Shown: one piece after another, positions 19,012-30,789 of the stretch
Layout of the letters: every line of letters starts with the position of its first letter
Numbering within the stretch: position 1 is the stretch's first letter
Assembly (NCBI GenBank): GCA_903772945.1
Contig: CAICTM010000015.1
Coordinates: 62,001-126,000, forward strand
Direction: 5' to 3'
Length of the DNA stretch: 64,000 nt
DNA from: Seminavis robusta
Lineage: Eukaryota; Bacillariophyta; Bacillariophyceae; Naviculales; Naviculaceae
Notes under the pieces: model-generated
Databases searched by the model: none
Told to the model about the DNA's origin: nothing
Seen by the model: only the letters and a program-made list of their open reading frames with translations
Made by a program: the position numbers and the translations under genes

Positions 19012-20435
19012 ATGAATCGTTCGAGTGGACGCCGTCTTGTCGACGGTCAAATTGTGCACAGTGATGCCTTTCCTTCCAGTTCCTTTTCCTATCGACGATT
19101 TCTTTTCGTGGCAATTCTGGCTACCGTCATGATTGTGACGAATCCTGCCAACGAGCTGTTCTCCAAGACCATGGATATTGTAGAGCAAGTGACAGGCAGA
19201 AAGTCACGGCAGCACGATTTGTCCGATTGGGACTTGAACAAGATTATGGATCCCCCCATCAGCGTGACCAACTATGGATTGTTTACATTGGAAGAGAGGC
19301 ATGCCAAGGTGGTGGTGTCACTTCTGACAAAAAGCGTATCATGTCCCTACTTTGATCAACGCAAGGGCTCCTTCTGTAGTGCCGTGGGTAAGTGCCAAAG
19401 TCTTTATGATCGATTGAGAGAATCCTGTATGCATCTAGGGGAGCTTGATGAACGATTATCATGCATGGTTGCTTCTTCCCGTTTGCTCACTGACGTCAAT
19501 GATCCACACTTTCCCTTCTTTTTGTAACTATCTCTAGCCAAGAACCTATGCCATGGAAACCCCCTGGTCTATCATCCCAAGAGCTATGCCTACACTGCCC
19601 ATAGAACCATTTGCTTCATTCTCGTCGGTACTGCCTTGTTGGCATTCTGTTTCAATGGATCTATACCCCCATTCTTGACCCAAGAACCATTTATGCGAGC
19701 ATTGTTGACGTGTTTCAGTCGAAAACACTTCTCATTGCTCTCCTTGGCAATGGATTTGGTAAGTCCGCCTTGTTGGTTACGTGGATGGTTGCTTGGCTCT
19801 TTGCTGGAGAGGTCGTGGCAGGTGACACCAGGTTGCTCAATGGTTCACCTTGTTTTGTATTGTGTTGTTTCGCCCAGGTCAATTGCAGTTTGTTTGTCTA
19901 TCCAGCTTTAGGTATGAATAAGCCTGATTTCGACTGCATTTGTCTTTTCTTCTTCTTGTCAATTAACTGCTTCTTCTTGTCGACCCACACAACAGAACGA
20001 ATGGAGCGAATTGTACCAACGCTACAAGATGGGAAACCAAGTCTTGCCCTTGGAGTACCAGAGTGGACAGACTTTGCGTTTTATGCGATAGTGATGGTAC
20101 TGTTTCTGGGGGGAGGCAGCAATTCACTGGCTAATTTCTTTTTCACCAAAGATCCATGCTTTGGGTTTGACACGACGGTGGCAGCAGCAGTTGCGTACTG
20201 CAGTGCGATTCCTTCCAAAATCCTTCCTTTTGCCAACCAACCAGCAATGCTCACACCACAGACAGTCTTTTGGGGATACCTGCCCATCACAGCTTTGCTG
20301 GGTGGGACTCCATCGTATTTGGTGGCCTGGCTGATTGCAGGAAGTTTGGGTGTCATATTGGCGCAATACCACACCGACAATCAGAGTGTACTGCTGGCTT
20401 TCAAAGGCTTGCTGCGCTCAGCTTTCTCCAACTAG
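19012..20435 (+). CDS. Small multi-exon membrane protein, unknown family
   Basis: The best model has four exons: 19012-19387, 19538-19758, 19878-19911 and 19996-20435 (356 codons plus stop, phases consistent). Donors are GTAAGT, GTAAGT and GTATGA; acceptors are CTCTAG, CGCCCAG and CAACAG. The start is ATG 19012. Membrane segments are visible at FLFVAILATVMIV, CFILVGTALLAFCF, DFAFYAIVMVLFLGGG and YLPITALLGGTPSYLVAWLI. A cysteine-bearing loop (SCPYFDQRKGSFCSAVAKNLC) lies between the first two. The family is not recognised; the late part faintly recalls TRIC-type channels but this is weak. Exon 3 is only 34 nt, and a different frame across 19611-19877 also reads like membrane protein, so the middle of the model is uncertain while the first and last exons are firm. 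Confidence 0.6.
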
Positions 20436-20738
20436 ACGACTTTGCTTTTGTGGTTTGATTGCTGGCTGCCTCAGACACCATCCGCGAAGGGCCATAATGA
20501 GAAAGAGCAGCAAATCAACATGTGGCACAGCTCTGATTTTGAAACCAACCAGCTGCACGATTGCAGCTTGCTCATGTTGCGCTCAAGCCATTTCCCGGTT
20601 CCGGTGCACTTAGCTCCACTATCTCTGGCCTGAGCTCTACTATCATGGCACAACTAGTAATGTTGTGTATAGGCCCAACGAAAAGTGAATGAATCGGGAT
20701 TTTGAGCGTATTTAATTAACTATAGATAAGTGTCCTAT
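20436..20738. other. Convergent 3' ends, no gene seen
   Basis: This 303-bp gap lies between the stop codons of the membrane-protein gene (+) and Sec5 (-). It should hold both 3' UTRs. Confidence 0.4.
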
Positions 20739-23700
20739 TTACTCTCCCAGACAGAGCACGTAAACTCGTCCGAGGCGTTCCAACGACTCCAGCGCCGCAA
20801 GCCCGTCGGGTCCATCGCCTTGAAAACCGCTACCGCGTCCTGCCTTGTTGCACAGCATCTGGCGGGTATTGTCCAGAACATTCATACTTCCTTCGCTCAA
20901 GAACTTGCGGAGGGTATTCAGAAGGAATTGAAGCTCGTTTGCAAGACGATCAGCCTGTCGGACCTTCAGACGGTTCCTCCTCATTTCGACTGCATGACAG
21001 ATACCTTCCACAACACCATCCGCAACTGTTGCCATCGACAAATGCTGATACGTGATGTCATCTGAGCGACGAATCTTGTCGCCCAAGGCCTGTTCCACCT
21101 GGGCTCGACAGCGCACAATTGAGAGGAGTGACGAGGAGAGGTAGGATGGGAAGGAGCCGCCGCCCCGGTCAGCACTTGCAGCATACAGCCCCTCGTTGTC
21201 CATGTCCAACCATCCAACCCGAACACTGTTGGCCACGTGCTCACGGATACTTTCCAGGTACTCATCAAACATGGCGCCCTCGAGACCCATGATATCCTCC
21301 ATAATCACCTCCTCGACGGCCGCCGCGTTGCTGGTGAGGTTTTCAACCTCCTTGACAATCTCTGTCACGCGATTTTCCATCACATCTGCACACTCAGCGA
21401 CAGCACTGAGCCTGGCGGAGTCACCACTACGGTCACGCACATAGCTAGCCAATCCTTCGCAGCAGCGTTGTACCACTAGCTCGCAACCGTTCTCAACTTC
21501 CACGGAGCACTCTTCGGGACGAGTCAGCTGCTCCGAGAGGGTTCTCAAAGTCTGCAGCAGAGCCTCGGCGTCAAACTTGCCACTGCCGGAAGCTCTGTTC
21601 GAGCATGTTCTCGCGCATACCTCGAAAGCAATGATACATCGGCGCTTTTCGAGGGTAATCACTGCAGACTCGCCCAAGGTCTTACATTCATCCAGAGGAG
21701 ACAACCCTTCCACAGTTCCATCAGCAGAGGCACGCAAGCTGTTGGCGCCGTCTGCGCTCTCCGCGAGCAGCTCAACCATTTCCGCCAGCTCCGTACCAAC
21801 TCGGGTTCCATGGGACGGCGGAAGGGCACCACGGAGAAGGGTTCGGAGCTTTTCCGGCGATTCATCTCCAAAACTCATGTTGAGCTCTGATCCTCCACTT
21901 CGAGCTGGGCAACCCAAACTGCAGAATGTCGCGTGCTCCACCAAGCGTGTAACTGATGGTGTGATATAACTGCGAAAGACGTCGAACGAGGAGGAATGCT
22001 GACTGTCGAATTTCATGTTGCCCTGAGATCCCCTGTGCAAGGCAATTGACTGACGTCGAGAGCTAAGTTGACGCGCCAAACGACGCTTCTCGTCCTCCCG
22101 GGCGGTCTTGCTGATCCTCAAGAGACGGGGCAACCAGTTTCGGGCAATCTCAACACTCTTGACAGCTCCGAGCACACGCGCATCCATCACGTCGTACTTC
22201 CACTGATTGCCTGAGTTTCCTCCAGTCTTGGCCGGAGACGAGTCTTCGCCGCCCGTGTTTCCTCCGCCTTCGCCGGCTCCTTCACCACCTGCCTGCACTT
22301 GCTGCAACGTTTCTCCTCCGTAGATACGTCGAATGGTGTGGTCGGCATCATTAATGGCCTTGTTTACAATGCGAGTAAAGTGCGCTGCCTGAAGGAGAAG
22401 ACACGCCAAAGCAGGTGGATGATCACGCATCTTGATCAACCTCCCCGCAATGTCGTACACACCGTCCGCGACACGGTATTCGTCAACCTTGTCGGGTTGT
22501 TCATCTTCCATGTCGTCTCGGTTGCTCATATGGACATCAAGCTCCAGTAGTTCTGACAAATCTCTGATACCATTCAAAAGCTCATCAACGAGAACCTTGT
22601 CCTGGGCCAGGCAACGCTCTAAATCGTATCGTGTCTCATGTAGATACTTTTGTGCCTGCTGCTTGACGTGATTCAAGAGTTCAATGGTACAATTCTTGTC
22701 AATGACCAAGACGCGACGATAGGCCTTCAAGGCTTGTGAGTATCGGCGGTTTTCCACATGCTGCCTCATCAAGAATGGGGCCTGCAAAATGGGAGCCACG
22801 CGGTTGAGCACGGCCAAACTGGACTGGACTTTGCGGACTTCACTCGCATTATCCAAAAGAGGTTTGAATGACTTTTTCGCTTGATGGGCGCACTTGTCAG
22901 CCAACGTCTCTAGCTTGTCAATGCGTTCGTTGACTCCGGGTCCTTCCTGGGAACCAGTCTTTTCGTTGAATGCGTCAATACCTTCTGCACAGCGGACAAA
23001 GAGGGCAAAATTCTCCCTGACAAGATTCTGCAGCTGTTTGTGTTGATTTGTTGTCTTGTCTGTTAAAGGGTAGGGAAATAACACGAAAACAGCAGGATTG
23101 ATGAGAACGAGACAGCTTACACAAAGAAGGGAGTGAAAGTGTATTACTCACTGGTCAACCGATCCACTGAACCGATCAGTTCGCGGTAACCGACTTCTCG
23201 ATGGACCAATGTCAAGAAAAGCATGGGATCAAAGGTAGGATCCGTGGGCAACACAGACCGAGTAGGATTATCCAACTGATCCAATCCTCCCAAACGATCC
23301 ACAATAGCCATTAGACTCTCCTTTTGCGCCTGTTGACGTTTAAAGTCGTCTTCTGCACTATTGCCCTTGGAATCCTCAATGGAATTTTCTCTTTCTGCCT
23401 TGTGCATTCCTTCTTCCAATCCCTGCAATGTCTGTTCCATGTACTCGGCTTGTGCATCCTGAATTTTCCGCAAATCAAAGTCGTCTCCCTTGACACCGAG
23501 AGGATCACGACCGAGAACCTTGGCCTTTTCTTCCTCTCTGACCTTGAGCTCTTGAATAGCTTCTTGCGATTCTCGAACCGTCTCGTGGTGCTGTCCTGTT
23601 TCGGCAGCCTTTTTGCTGGAAGCGACCCGCGCTTGTTGTTCTCGATACAACTGTGAGTCTTCCCATCGCATGGCGGGTCCTTCCATGGCGGCCAATTCTC

Positions 23701-24637
23701 CCTCCTTTCGTGCCTTTCGGAGTTCCTTTTTCATTTCCTTTTGTCGTCTCCTAATGACCGCCATGTTATCGTTTTCATCAAAATCCGAGTCACTGCCATC
23801 ACTGTCTTCATGATCGTCGTCATCATCGGGATCATCGTCGTCGGCCAATTCGAATTCTTCACTGATGCGTCCCAGCGTTTTGTTTTCCAATCGTTCCTTT
23901 CGTTCTCGTGCGGCAATTTCGTCTTGTCGCAATAGCGCATTGGCTTTCATTTGTTCTTGTTGTTCTCGCGTGGTACTAGTGTGAGCCCACAATTCGAACG
24001 CCTGCTGTGCGGTGGGTTGTGGCACCAAATCATCCAGCATTAATGGTGCTAGTTTTTGTCCATCTTCCGAGTAGTGTTGTGTGAGTAAGAGCACCATGAT
24101 TTGACAGGCTTCTTCCTTGGCAGCACCGCGATTGTTTCCTTCTCGAATGTGCAATTCCAAACGCAGCATTTGATAATGTCGAATGGCCAAGGAGGAAAAC
24201 GCATGCGAAAAGACATTGCGGGGTGTGGGGACTTCTCCGCCTTCTTCGATCGATGTATTGTTGATCTTTTGACCGTCTTCCATTTCCACATAATCACACA
24301 CCAGATATTTTAGTAGCATCATGGAGTGACGGGCACTTCGTTTCAGACAATTGTCGTGCTCCGTGGAGGGACTGCCACACGCTTGCATGAGGCCGTGGAT
24401 TTCACTCAGCACTTCGTCGTCTTCTTCCAACAACGCCGATGGAGTGACACTGCCCAGCAGCAACAAGGGAACGTCATCGTCGTAGAATTCGGGGGTATTC
24501 TTGCCATCGCCATTAATGTAGTTGCGGAATTTGCTAATACGACGAATGCGATCTTTGTGATTGCCCGCTTTGGGGTGCAATCGCCGGAGCAGTGCCTTGA
24601 CTTCAATCGCCGAGCGATCCGGATCCACCACGCCCAT
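20739..24637 (-). CDS. SEC5: Exocyst complex subunit Sec5 (EXOC2)
   Basis: Two exons (24637-23152 and 23059-20739, intron 92 nt, GTGAGT donor and AACAG acceptor) give 1,268 residues. The joint restores SVDRLTNKTTNQHKQLQNLV. Sec5 is a subunit of the exocyst, which tethers secretory vesicles to the plasma membrane. The Sec5 core starts at about residue 470 (FDPMLFLTLVHREVGYREL) and runs through KLETLADKCAHQAKK, SEVRKVQSSLAVLNR and RRYSQALKAYRRVLVID, the classic Sec5 N-terminal coiled-coil layout. The preceding 470 residues form an unusual long extension. It has a charged helical region, a run of Asp/Glu around 264-295 (DDDDPDDDDDHEDSD) and many Lys/Glu-rich helices. Animal Sec5 is about 920 residues, so this one is long. 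The start is ATG 24637. Confidence 0.85.
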
Positions 24638-25527
24638 CGTTAACTACTTGATTGATTGATTACTGTAGAGGTGGAAGGTAGATTGGATTGATGGATGGAT
24701 AAGAGAGAGTCTACGATGCTTGGGTATCCAAACGTTTGAAGGCACCGCCATTGTGATGGTGGAAGCGTTGCGAAAAGACAATTCAATCCGAGTGGTGCCA
24801 AAGCAGGAGTGAGCATGTTAGGGTTAGGGATGCAAAATCCTACCGTTGGTGGTACTACCGGTACATGTATGCGTACGGGGTAACAATGGAGGAAGATGAT
24901 GACAATGGCAATCAGGCCTCTCTAAATGTAGCTAGCTAGCTGCAAACTAGTCTGGCATTGAGCTTTAAAAGGCAGGCCACAGGCATACAGGTCGTGCTAC
25001 TGTGGTCCAGTTGTGGGACTTCCGATTCAGGTTGAGCTAGGCAGAAACTCTGAAACGAGACTACGACGCAATTATGTAGGTATCCTCTTGCTTGCACTCA
25101 TCAGGACAATCAAAGAAGCGCATTGCTAGCTAGTCGCTTCAGAAATCAAAACTGAGAGATATGCCAAGCTACGGTACGGTGGCTCGAGCTGCCACCAACA
25201 CCACCATTCTAAATAATACACGTACATGCAGTAGCAGTAGATTCGTATCGCCATCGATGATGATAAGCAAGGGTGAATTAAATTGTGTGCTATAGACATT
25301 GATATCTGTACACAACCAGGTCGAGTATTGTTGTTTTTCATTTCCAACCAGTCCAACTTGAGTACAACGAACTGCTTCAATGGGGGGTACCGGTATACCG
25401 CACTCCAAACGATAATGGATCCAATTCATTAAAAATAAACCGATGCTCGTCTTCTCATCCAACGTCCACTTTTTCACATGACGACTATCCAAACATTATC
25501 ATGATGAATATATCTCGCAGTGACTCG
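24638..25527. other. Intergenic, no gene seen
   Basis: This is the promoter side of Sec5 and the 3' flank of the roadblock gene. It holds GTAGCTAGCTAGCTGC (about 24928-24943) and ACCGGTA strings (24858, 25386). The open frames of up to 107 codons on the minus strand have no recognisable features. Confidence 0.4.
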
Positions 25528-25872
25528 TTATATTGCCGGCGCCGATGCCACCAGTGGATCTTGTAGGACGGCCAAGATGTAATCGTTATGCGGTGCCAGC
25601 ATGATTTCGTGTTGCTTCGATCGGATCTGGACAAAACTAACGGCATCATTGGGATCCAACGCATGGATAAACTTTTGAGATGTTTCCACCAATTGCTTGA
25701 TTAACTTGGCTTGCTTGGGAGGGGCAAAGTTTTCGTTGGTGCTGCCCGAAGAGACCAAAATGTTTCCGTCTCGATTCAGCATCAGAACGGCTTCGACTCC
25801 CTTGTGGCCGCTCAGTCGACTCACAGTCTCCTCCAGCTCTTGGAGATTCGTTGCTTTGCTGGGAGCTGCCAT
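25528..25872 (-). CDS. DYNLRB: Dynein light chain, roadblock/LC7 type
   Basis: A protein of 114 residues from ATG 25872 (an upstream in-frame ATG at 25968 would add 32 non-conserved residues). The whole length fits the roadblock/LC7 fold: LQELEETVSRLSGHKGVEAV, LMLNRDGNILVSSG, KLIKQLVETSQKFIHALDP, VSFVQIRSKQHEIMLAPHND and YILAVLQDP. In eukaryotes these small homodimers bind dynein intermediate chains and take part in intraflagellar or cytoplasmic cargo transport. Length is close to the usual 96-104 residues. It is intronless. Pennate diatoms lack flagella, so a cytoplasmic or non-motor role is possible. It sits divergently from the repeat-protein pseudogene at 26.2 kb. Confidence 0.92.
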   Translation of the reverse strand: MAAPSKATNLQELEETVSRLSGHKGVEAVLMLNRDGNILVSSGSTNENFAPPKQAKLIKQLVETSQKFIHALDPNDAVSFVQIRSKQHEIMLAPHNDYILAVLQDPLVASAPAI

Positions 25873-26194
25873 GGTGGTTGTTAGTGCTGTTGTTGTGGAA
25901 GATGACCTGTGTGCCACTTCGACCTTGAATGATGCCGCATGCCGTTGCCATCTTGCTGTCTTTGTCATTAGCCAGCAGTACTGTTATACATCGCAACAGA
26001 AGACCTGAGCACAGAAACTCCTTCCAGGGGTGCGTCTCCCCTTTCGCGGCTGGCTCTAGCTAGAACACCTATAACACCTGCAACAACAAGCCTCCTAAAA
26101 AGACCGCACTCTTCGCAGCTTTCACACTGCACTCTACCTCCATGATAACTGTAGAGCAGATTCTCACCCACAAAAGAAAGCCAAAAGAGAGGCC

Positions 26195-27864
26195 GTGCCT
26201 GAAGCCTTATCTGGGGATGCCTTTCTTGGTGGAACCGATGTTTGGGTCAAGAACATACTGCCATTCCTCGGTATCGGACATTATGTTTTCGTGGCATCTG
26301 TCTGCCACAAAATGAAAGACCTCTACAAAGCATATTGTGACACTGTGGAAAATCCTCCCATGGTCAATGATGATATTTATAGTTATGATCGAAAAGCAAG
26401 TTTTTTCAGATACATTCTACAGTTCAACCTTCTATACTGTATCTTGCTCAGAGTATTGGTGTGCCCACCGTCATACTGGTATGGGTAGACAGATCAAGGG
26501 TGATTATGTTTGTATGGTAGCTGCCAGAGTGGGTAGTATTCAAGTCCTTGAGTGGGCCCGAAACAAGGGTTTTGAGTGGGATTCCTCTACCTGCCAGCAT
26601 GCTGCAATTAAAGGTCACCTACATGTCCTGCAATATGCTCATGACAGCAACACATGTATCCATGCTGTCATGAATGGCCACTTGGATGTTCTAAAGTATG
26701 CTCATGAAAACGGATGTCCGTGTGATTTCAACATGTGCAGCCGAGCCGCTTGGTGTGGCCATTTGAACTTCCTCAAATACGCACATGAAAGAGGTTTCCC
26801 ATGGGATGAAAGCACATGCAATTATGCTGGCGAGGATGGTCATTTGGAGGTACTTAGGTATGCTCATGAAAATCGTTGTCCTTGGGATGAGGAAAACATC
26901 TGCACCGATGCTGCTCGCAATGGCCATTTGGAAATCCTGAAGTATGCTCATGAAAATGGATGCTCATGGGATGCTAACACTTCGAATGCTGCTGCGGAAA
27001 ATGGCCATTTGGAGTGCCCCAAAATATATTCATGAAAATGGCTGTCCATGGGACAAAGACACATGCGCACTTGCTGCCGGAAATGGCCGTTTGGAAATCC
27101 TGAAGTATACCCATGAAAATGGCTGTGACTGGGACAAAGACACATGTCATGATGCTGCTTCCAAAGGCCATGTCGAGTGCCTCAAATATGCCCATGAAAA
27201 TGGCTGTCCCTGGGACAAAGACACATGCCAAGTTGCTGCTGAATATGGCCATCTGGCATGCCTCAAGTATGCCCATGAAAATGGTTGTCCTTGGCATGAG
27301 GAAAACACCTGCCCCGATGCTGCTGAAATTGGCCGTTTGGAAATCCTAAAATATGCCCATGAAAATGGCTGTTCATGGGATGCCACCACATGCAAAGTTG
27401 CTGCTGAATGGGGCCATTTGGAATGCCTCAAATATGCCCATGAACATGGCTGTTCCTGGGAAGAAGACACATGCCAGTTTGCTGCTGAAACGGACCGTTT
27501 GGAATGCCTCAAATATGCCCATGAAAACGCATGTCCGTGGGATGAAAACACCTGCACGAGCGCTGCTTTGAATGGCCGTTTGGAGTGCCTCAAATATGCG
27601 CATGAAAATGGCTGTCCCTGGGACAAAGAAACATGCACTAGGGCTGCAGAATTTGACCAGTTGGAGTGCCTCAAATATGCCCATGAAAATGACTGCCCAT
27701 GGGATGAAGAGACATGCTTCCATGCTGCAGCAAATTGCCATTTCGAAGTGCTCCAATATGCTGTACAGAATGGTTGCCCATGGGACAGAGATCAAGTCTT
27801 GATGGAATGTACTTCAGAGGTAAGAGCTCGGATTCAAAATATGCTATCCCAGAGGAATGCATAA
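26195..27864 (+). pseudogene. Degenerate F-box-like / 27-residue-repeat (ankyrin-type) gene
   Basis: This is a decayed relative of the intact gene at 41177-42652. The N-terminal block, TDVWVKNILPFLGIGHYVFV, matches DVWVNNILPFVGMGHFAFI there. About sixteen repeats of 27 residues follow (consensus GHLECLKYAHENGCPWDKDT). The coding path needs three frames. The first runs from upstream of 26195 to about 26400, the second to about 27020, and the third to the stop at 27862-27864. Both shifts fall at homopolymers (a T6 run near 26402 and an A4 run near 27016), so sequencing error is an alternative to true decay. No in-frame ATG precedes the first block, and repeat 2 has lost its middle. The repeats here are more uniform than in the 41-kb copy, suggesting recent internal expansion. 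Confidence 0.75.
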
Positions 27865-28347
27865 AGTTTCTTTGGTTGTTGTCAGCCAGTAGGGTTAAAT
27901 CATTCAAGCATATTACTTCATGGGCAATGTTGTATCCTGTGTGATGTCCCCTCTTCTTCGTTAGTGCTTTTGTTCAAATCGAGCCCGGTTCTGAGTGCTG
28001 CCTCTTGTTGGTGCCCTTTTGGATTTCTCTCGGCAACAACCTTATCCAGTGCTGGCGGACTGGTAGTAGTTTTAGGGCATGAATTCAGTTACTAGCTAGC
28101 CTGCTGATACATATGCATACTAGTAGGTGTTAACATGTTGGCTTCGTCCACCAGACCGTGACCAGACCCGAATACCCAATACCCCTTCGGAAAAGATCCA
28201 AAGAAGATACAGACACATGACACCTTCGAATCTTTGAAAATAGCATTATTATTGCTATGTTGCCTTCACGATCCATCATCCTTCCTAATCAAGCAAGAAG
28301 AAGGAACAAGAGAAAGAAACAAGGAGAACAAGCACTACTGGTACACC
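27865..28347. other. Intergenic, no gene seen
   Basis: Between the repeat-protein pseudogene and the HdeD-like gene. It contains an ACTAGCTAGCC string near 28090; no coding frame is supported. Confidence 0.4.
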
Positions 28348-29025
28348 ATGACGGTCAACGAAGCAACTCTTCTCAATGGAGATGGGCAAAGTAGCACAGC
28401 GCAGGCGTCCATATTCATGATGGAATCGGCCGAGTTTGTTGCCGCCAATTGGAAGTCCATCCTCTGCGTGGGATTCAGCAACCTGCTAGCGGGCGTTGGG
28501 TGCCTGATGTTTCCCGTGGTTGCCACTCAGTTGGCAGAAATCTTTTTGACCTCGTTGGTCTTTGCGGCTGGTGTCTTGAACACATTGACAATCTGCAGCA
28601 ATGATTCCGCCAACACAACACAGCAGAGTCCTCACTTTTGGGTGGGAGTGGCTCAGATATTCTTGGCGGCGCTGATGTATACCAATCCTTTCTTTACGCT
28701 GACAGTTTTGACCTTTCTGGTGGCGTTGACATTTATGATGTTGGGAAGCATCCAAATCTCGATTGCGAGGAGGCACAGAGATCGTGTGGCCGCCCGGGCA
28801 TTGATGATCATTTCTGGTGCTAGTGCCATTATCATGAGTTTCATCATTTGCCTATCCATGCCAACGGCAAGGTGGTTTACCATTGGGGTCTTGATGGGGG
28901 TCAATCTCATCAATGTTGGAACCAGTAGGATTGTGTTAGGTCTGTATGGCAGGAAGTTGGCCTCAGCAGGAGATGATGACACGGTCGAGAGCTGGAGATC
29001 CTTGCTGGATTCGGACATTGTGTGA
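28348..29025 (+). CDS. HdeD/DUF308-like membrane protein
   Basis: A protein of 225 residues from ATG 28348 (the open frame extends upstream only to a TTG). The polar N-terminus of about 30 residues precedes about six membrane segments: ILCVGFSNLLAGVGCLMFPV, LAEIFLTSLVFAAGVLNTLT, FWVGVAQIFLAALMYTNPFF, LTFLVALTFMMLGSIQISIA, IISGASAIIMSFIICLSM and FTIGVLMGVNLINVGTSRIV. The repeated G-x-x-x-x-P-x-x spacing in paired helices and the length resemble HdeD (DUF308), a bacterial acid-stress membrane family. The biochemical role of that family is not known. The gene is intronless, so bacterial ancestry is conceivable but unproven. The match is by overall pattern rather than a catalytic motif. Confidence 0.65.
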   Translation: MTVNEATLLNGDGQSSTAQASIFMMESAEFVAANWKSILCVGFSNLLAGVGCLMFPVVATQLAEIFLTSLVFAAGVLNTLTICSNDSANTTQQSPHFWVGVAQIFLAALMYTNPFFTLTVLTFLVALTFMMLGSIQISIARRHRDRVAARALMIISGASAIIMSFIICLSMPTARWFTIGVLMGVNLINVGTSRIVLGLYGRKLASAGDDDTVESWRSLLDSDIV

Positions 29026-29428
29026 CCTAAAGAAGAATTGGATGGCTCAGCCTGATTTGGAATGCATTTATCCTACGGTATGTATTGATTACATCTTGCG
29101 GTACCGGTAGAACATATAGAAGTAAATTTAGTATTTGATAGGCAATTGATTTAATACAACGCAAATGCAAATGCATTTGATTGAACAAAGGTTCTGGCTC
29201 TTGTGGCGATTGACTCAAACAGCAGAGCGCCATGTCACACGCTTTCCTCCTTCGATGATGATGGTACATCGGGGCCATGGATGGATTGTACGGTAGGGGA
29301 TGTAGAATAAGTTGCCACATTGGATCGACGATTTGGTTGACTATGAGGACAGTAGCAAGGGTGTGTTCCCTTCGGAACTGGCTTGCGAATGTTTCAGAAC
29401 GTGTTCGTGGCTAGCCAGCGGGTGCCGC
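29026..29428. other. Convergent 3' ends, no gene seen
   Basis: Between the HdeD-like gene (+) and the coiled-coil gene (-). A GTACCGGTA string lies near 29101. It should hold both 3' UTRs. Confidence 0.4.
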
Positions 29429-30422
29429 CTAGTCGGCTTTGGGGAAGCAGAACGGGAACAAACAAGCGAACAAGTTCTTTTCGTTTCCAGAACTGATAGA
29501 GGAGCGACACTCCTCTTTTTCGTAGGGGTTGATGTCGCCCGCGACACTTCGACCTAGACTCGGAAGAGACAGGCAAGCAAGGACGTTGTGTTAGCTTCAC
29601 AATACGAGACGCGTGGTTCTCAATCGGTTTTGGGACAACTGTACGTTGGAGCCTACCTTCGGTATCATTGAGGCTCTTGTCGAGCTTGGCGTTCTCGTGA
29701 CGAAGCAGCATGTTTTCGATCGTCAGGATGGCTTTCTCGTCTTTTAATGAATCGATTTCGTTTACAAGATCGACGCAACCTTCTACGACGTTCATAGTTT
29801 CTTCAGTCGCGTCCTCGAGCTGAAGTTGAAGGCGCCATTTATCATGAACCAATGTTTTGATGCGATCATCCTTTTTGTCAATTTCGTTGAAATCGGACGC
29901 GCTCTCGTCTTTGCGAGTTTCCTTGGCGGCGTTGGCTTCCTCCAAGAGAGAAGAGACTAGGCCTGTCTTGTTGTTCTTGGAGGGGGTACCAGTGTAGTCC
30001 ATGAAAGTGTCATCCTGGTCTGTCTTGTGGCTCTTGGAAGGGGTGTAGTCGATGACGATGTCGTCTTGAGCGGCGACGACAACGGTCGTGCCAGAAGTTT
30101 TGAACGTCGTGCTACTCGGGGCTCCGTCGTTGCTCTTGTACACAAGACGTGCATACTTCTCCTTCTTGAGAGGAGAGAATGCAGTCCAAGAATCGTCTCG
30201 AATGATTGACGCATAGTAGGCATCAACTACGGTGGAGTCGTCGCGAGAAACAATCAACGGCCGGGTGCTCTCGGTCTCGAAAACAGCTTTTCCTTTGGAC
30301 GTAGATCCTTTGTTTCCAGAACGGATCAGCTTCTTGATAGACTGGTTGAAAGATTTGAGTGGGCCGCTACGATCTGCTTGGGCAGATCCACTGTCGACGG
30401 AAAACTTTGGAGAGGGCGTCAT
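29429..30422 (-). CDS. Coiled-coil protein, unknown function
   Basis: Two exons (30422-29657 and 29553-29429; intron 103 nt, GTAGGC donor, TCTAG acceptor) give 296 residues. Residues 1-60 are Ser/Lys-rich (FNQSIKKLIRSGNKGSTSKG). The middle is acidic with repeated short blocks DIVIDYTPSKSHKT and TFMDYTGTPSKNNKT. Residues about 180-255 form a strong coiled coil (DRIKTLVHDKWRLQLQLEDA, SLKDEKAILTIENMLLRHEN). The spliced C-terminus ends with NEKNLFACLFPFCFPKAD. Without splicing the frame would end at 29394 with arginine-rich nonsense. The start is ATG 30422; an upstream ATG-less extension exists in frame to 30539. No known domain was recognised. A structural or scaffolding role would be guesswork. 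Confidence 0.6.
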
Positions 30423-30789
30423 TGTCGAGAACGTCGAGGGAAGCTTCGGACCTTCGAAAAGTGAAGAAATGATCAAACCGTGGTTTGCAATGCAGTTTAA
30501 GCCAGCAAACCTGTTGGCTAGAACGGCAAGCTTTGTCAACTTCTACCAAAGCCCTCCGGACCTCTTTTTTAAGATATACCAAGGAAAGAGTTGATCAATT
30601 GGAAATAAAGCTCCCAATTGGGCCAACTCCAACTGTGGCAAGACATCAAAAACACACAGATCCTTGTGCTCATCATCCCAGTGTGCACAGGCCGTCTCTG
30701 TCGCATTCTCCACAATGGATTCACCAAGGGGCGACACCCAGTGTGTGTGTGTGTGTGGCTTTGAGAGTGGGCATCTTTGCGTGAATTGT
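30423..30789. other. Intergenic, no gene seen
   Basis: 5' flank of the coiled-coil gene. Contains a TG microsatellite at about 30741-30762. Confidence 0.4.

Noticed and set aside
26691-27907. Long minus-strand frames opposite the repeat pseudogene
   Set aside because: They are periodic shadows of the 81-nt repeat unit.
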